Shown here: piece after piece, positions 62,971 to 64,000 of the stretch
How the letters are laid out: each line of letters opens with the position of its first letter
Numbering within the stretch: the stretch's first letter is position 1
Origin: Bryoerythrophyllum caledonicum
Taxonomy: Eukaryota; Streptophyta; Bryopsida; Pottiales; Pottiaceae
Length of the DNA stretch: 64,000 nt
Direction: 5' to 3'
Assembly: GCA_963971425.1 (NCBI GenBank)
Contig: OZ020515.1
Location: 15,950,291 to 16,014,290 of the forward strand
Made by a program: the position numbers and the translations under genes
Notes under the pieces: generated by a model
What the model saw: the letters and a program-made list of their open reading frames with translations, nothing else
Database searches by the model: none
Told to the model about the DNA's origin: nothing

Positions 62971-63676
62971 CAATAATAATAGTTTGTGTTTCCGAAATGA
63001 ATGATTGAGTGTGGGCAGAGAAAGGAGAGGGTCAACAATAAATGTGCCATTAGAAACAATTGAGGTACAACATGTATTAGTACATCTCAATACATGTGTA
63101 GAACCAATACATTTGAATACATGTATTCAATTGTTTTAGTACATGGGTTTGATAACCTTGGGCTAAATATGGATAATTCTTACTATAATCTATAGGATGA
63201 AGTGAGACAAAGATGGGCTAGGGAGGAATGACCCTCTTGTTGCCCAAGAGGATGGACGGAGATGGATGAGAGTCATCCCCTCCGTGCTCCCTCCAACGAC
63301 CACCTAATAGGGTTTAAAACTCATGGATTGAGGTTTAGGATTCACGGATCAAACTTTAGGATTTAGAGTTGAGGGATTGATTGGGGCTATCAAAACGAGC
63401 AGGAGAACGAGATTGTAGGAACGGGCAGGGAATGGGTTGCAGGAAGGGGGAGGGGATGATCCCATCTCCATCCATCTCCTGGGGGGGGCAACTAGACGGT
63501 CATTCCACCGCGGCCAATAGAGATGACACACAGGGAGAAAATGGGAAGTAAAGCAAGACAATCCAAAACCGACCAACCGTCCCAATACCGCTCCCTTCTA
63601 TACCCTTCCAAGATTTCAAGGAGGAAAACGTAGATGGTCATCACACCACTTACATATTCATTACTTATTACAGAAG
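62971..63676. other. Intergenic DNA
   Basis: A short ATACATGTATT-type tract lies at 63060-63150. No supported gene. Confidence 0.45.
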
Positions 63677-63679
63677 TCA

Positions 63680-63817
63680 GGGGCGGTTTACACTACAGAC
63701 CAAGAACTCGTCCCATGCACTTCTAAAATCTGTGATTGGCTCCATCAACTCAATTGGCCAATCACAGATTTTAGAGGTGCATGGGACGAGTTCTTGGTCC
63801 ATAGTGTGAACCGCCCC
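63680..63817. mobile_element. 138-bp Harbinger-type (Tourist-like) MITE hairpin
   Basis: Almost perfect palindrome: two arms of about 61 bp with about four mismatches and a loop of about 16 bp. The ends are GGGGCGGTTTACACTA and, reverse-complemented, GGGGCGGTTCACACTA. TCA flanks both sides (63677-63679 and 63818-63820). The GGGG..TT.ACACTA end resembles the terminal repeat of the Harbinger element at 1-2486 (GGGGAGTTTCACACTA). Confidence 0.85.
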
Positions 63818-64000
63818 TCATGTAAAGAGAGGCTACATTTCTTCCCTAGGTTCTAGAAAGGTAGAGAAGATAACGGTATTGAGTCGCCGGTCGGTTTTGG
63901 GTTGTCCTTCCTTAAGTGATGCAAGTTACAACCGCCCTTTTACAATAATGTGAAGTCAAATCTCCATCTACTTGATCATGATGAAGGGCAGAGGAGGACC

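Overview
This is eukaryotic DNA, most likely from a land plant. It is AT-rich, gene-poor and full of nested transposable elements. Two host genes stand out. One is a complete 11-exon GDT1-family (UPF0016) cation transporter at 39284-42421. The other is an intronless gene at 32048-32611 for a histone-H1-like protein with an H15-like winged-helix domain and a very basic His/Arg-rich tail, which resembles the protamine-like H1 proteins of plants with swimming sperm. That resemblance suggests a bryophyte, lycophyte or fern, but the group is inference only.

Layout. 1-2489 is the end of a PIF/Harbinger transposon with convergent, broken transposase and Myb/SANT genes and a terminal repeat followed by TTA. 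4333-30740 is dominated by one non-LTR retrotransposon family on the minus strand (ORF1; ORF2 with 2A-like peptides, APE endonuclease, reverse transcriptase, RNase H and a zinc knuckle; a TTC-repeat tail). A younger 13.2-kb copy (11416-24599) sits inside an older copy whose 3' part is 4333-11403 and whose 5' part starts at 24612. A 12-bp target duplication bounds the young copy, and the older copy's ORF2 reading frame runs on in phase across the insertion point. A 1.75-kb unknown repeat (27754-29505) interrupts the older copy's 5' region.

30740-53535 holds the two host genes in a field of small non-autonomous elements. At least three groups have TTAA at their borders and CCC/CCT-type ends (piggyBac-like). 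There is also a 543-bp TIR element and a four-copy interspersed repeat that brackets the GDT1 gene in inverted orientation. 53536-60126 is a second nest: a decayed L1-type LINE with a 20-bp candidate target duplication, holding a 2.8-kb Tc1-like DD34E transposon with about 578-bp inverted repeats and a second copy of the unknown repeat. 60127-64000 has more hairpins and MITEs, including a 138-bp Harbinger-type MITE.

The most unusual system is the retrotransposon family with GDIETNPGP/RDIETNPGP 2A-like peptides. The older copy has one such peptide. The young copy has two, separated by a possible -1 slippery run, so ORF2 may be made as several proteins from one frame. Every copy here carries disabling mutations, so any activity would have to be sought in other copies in the genome.
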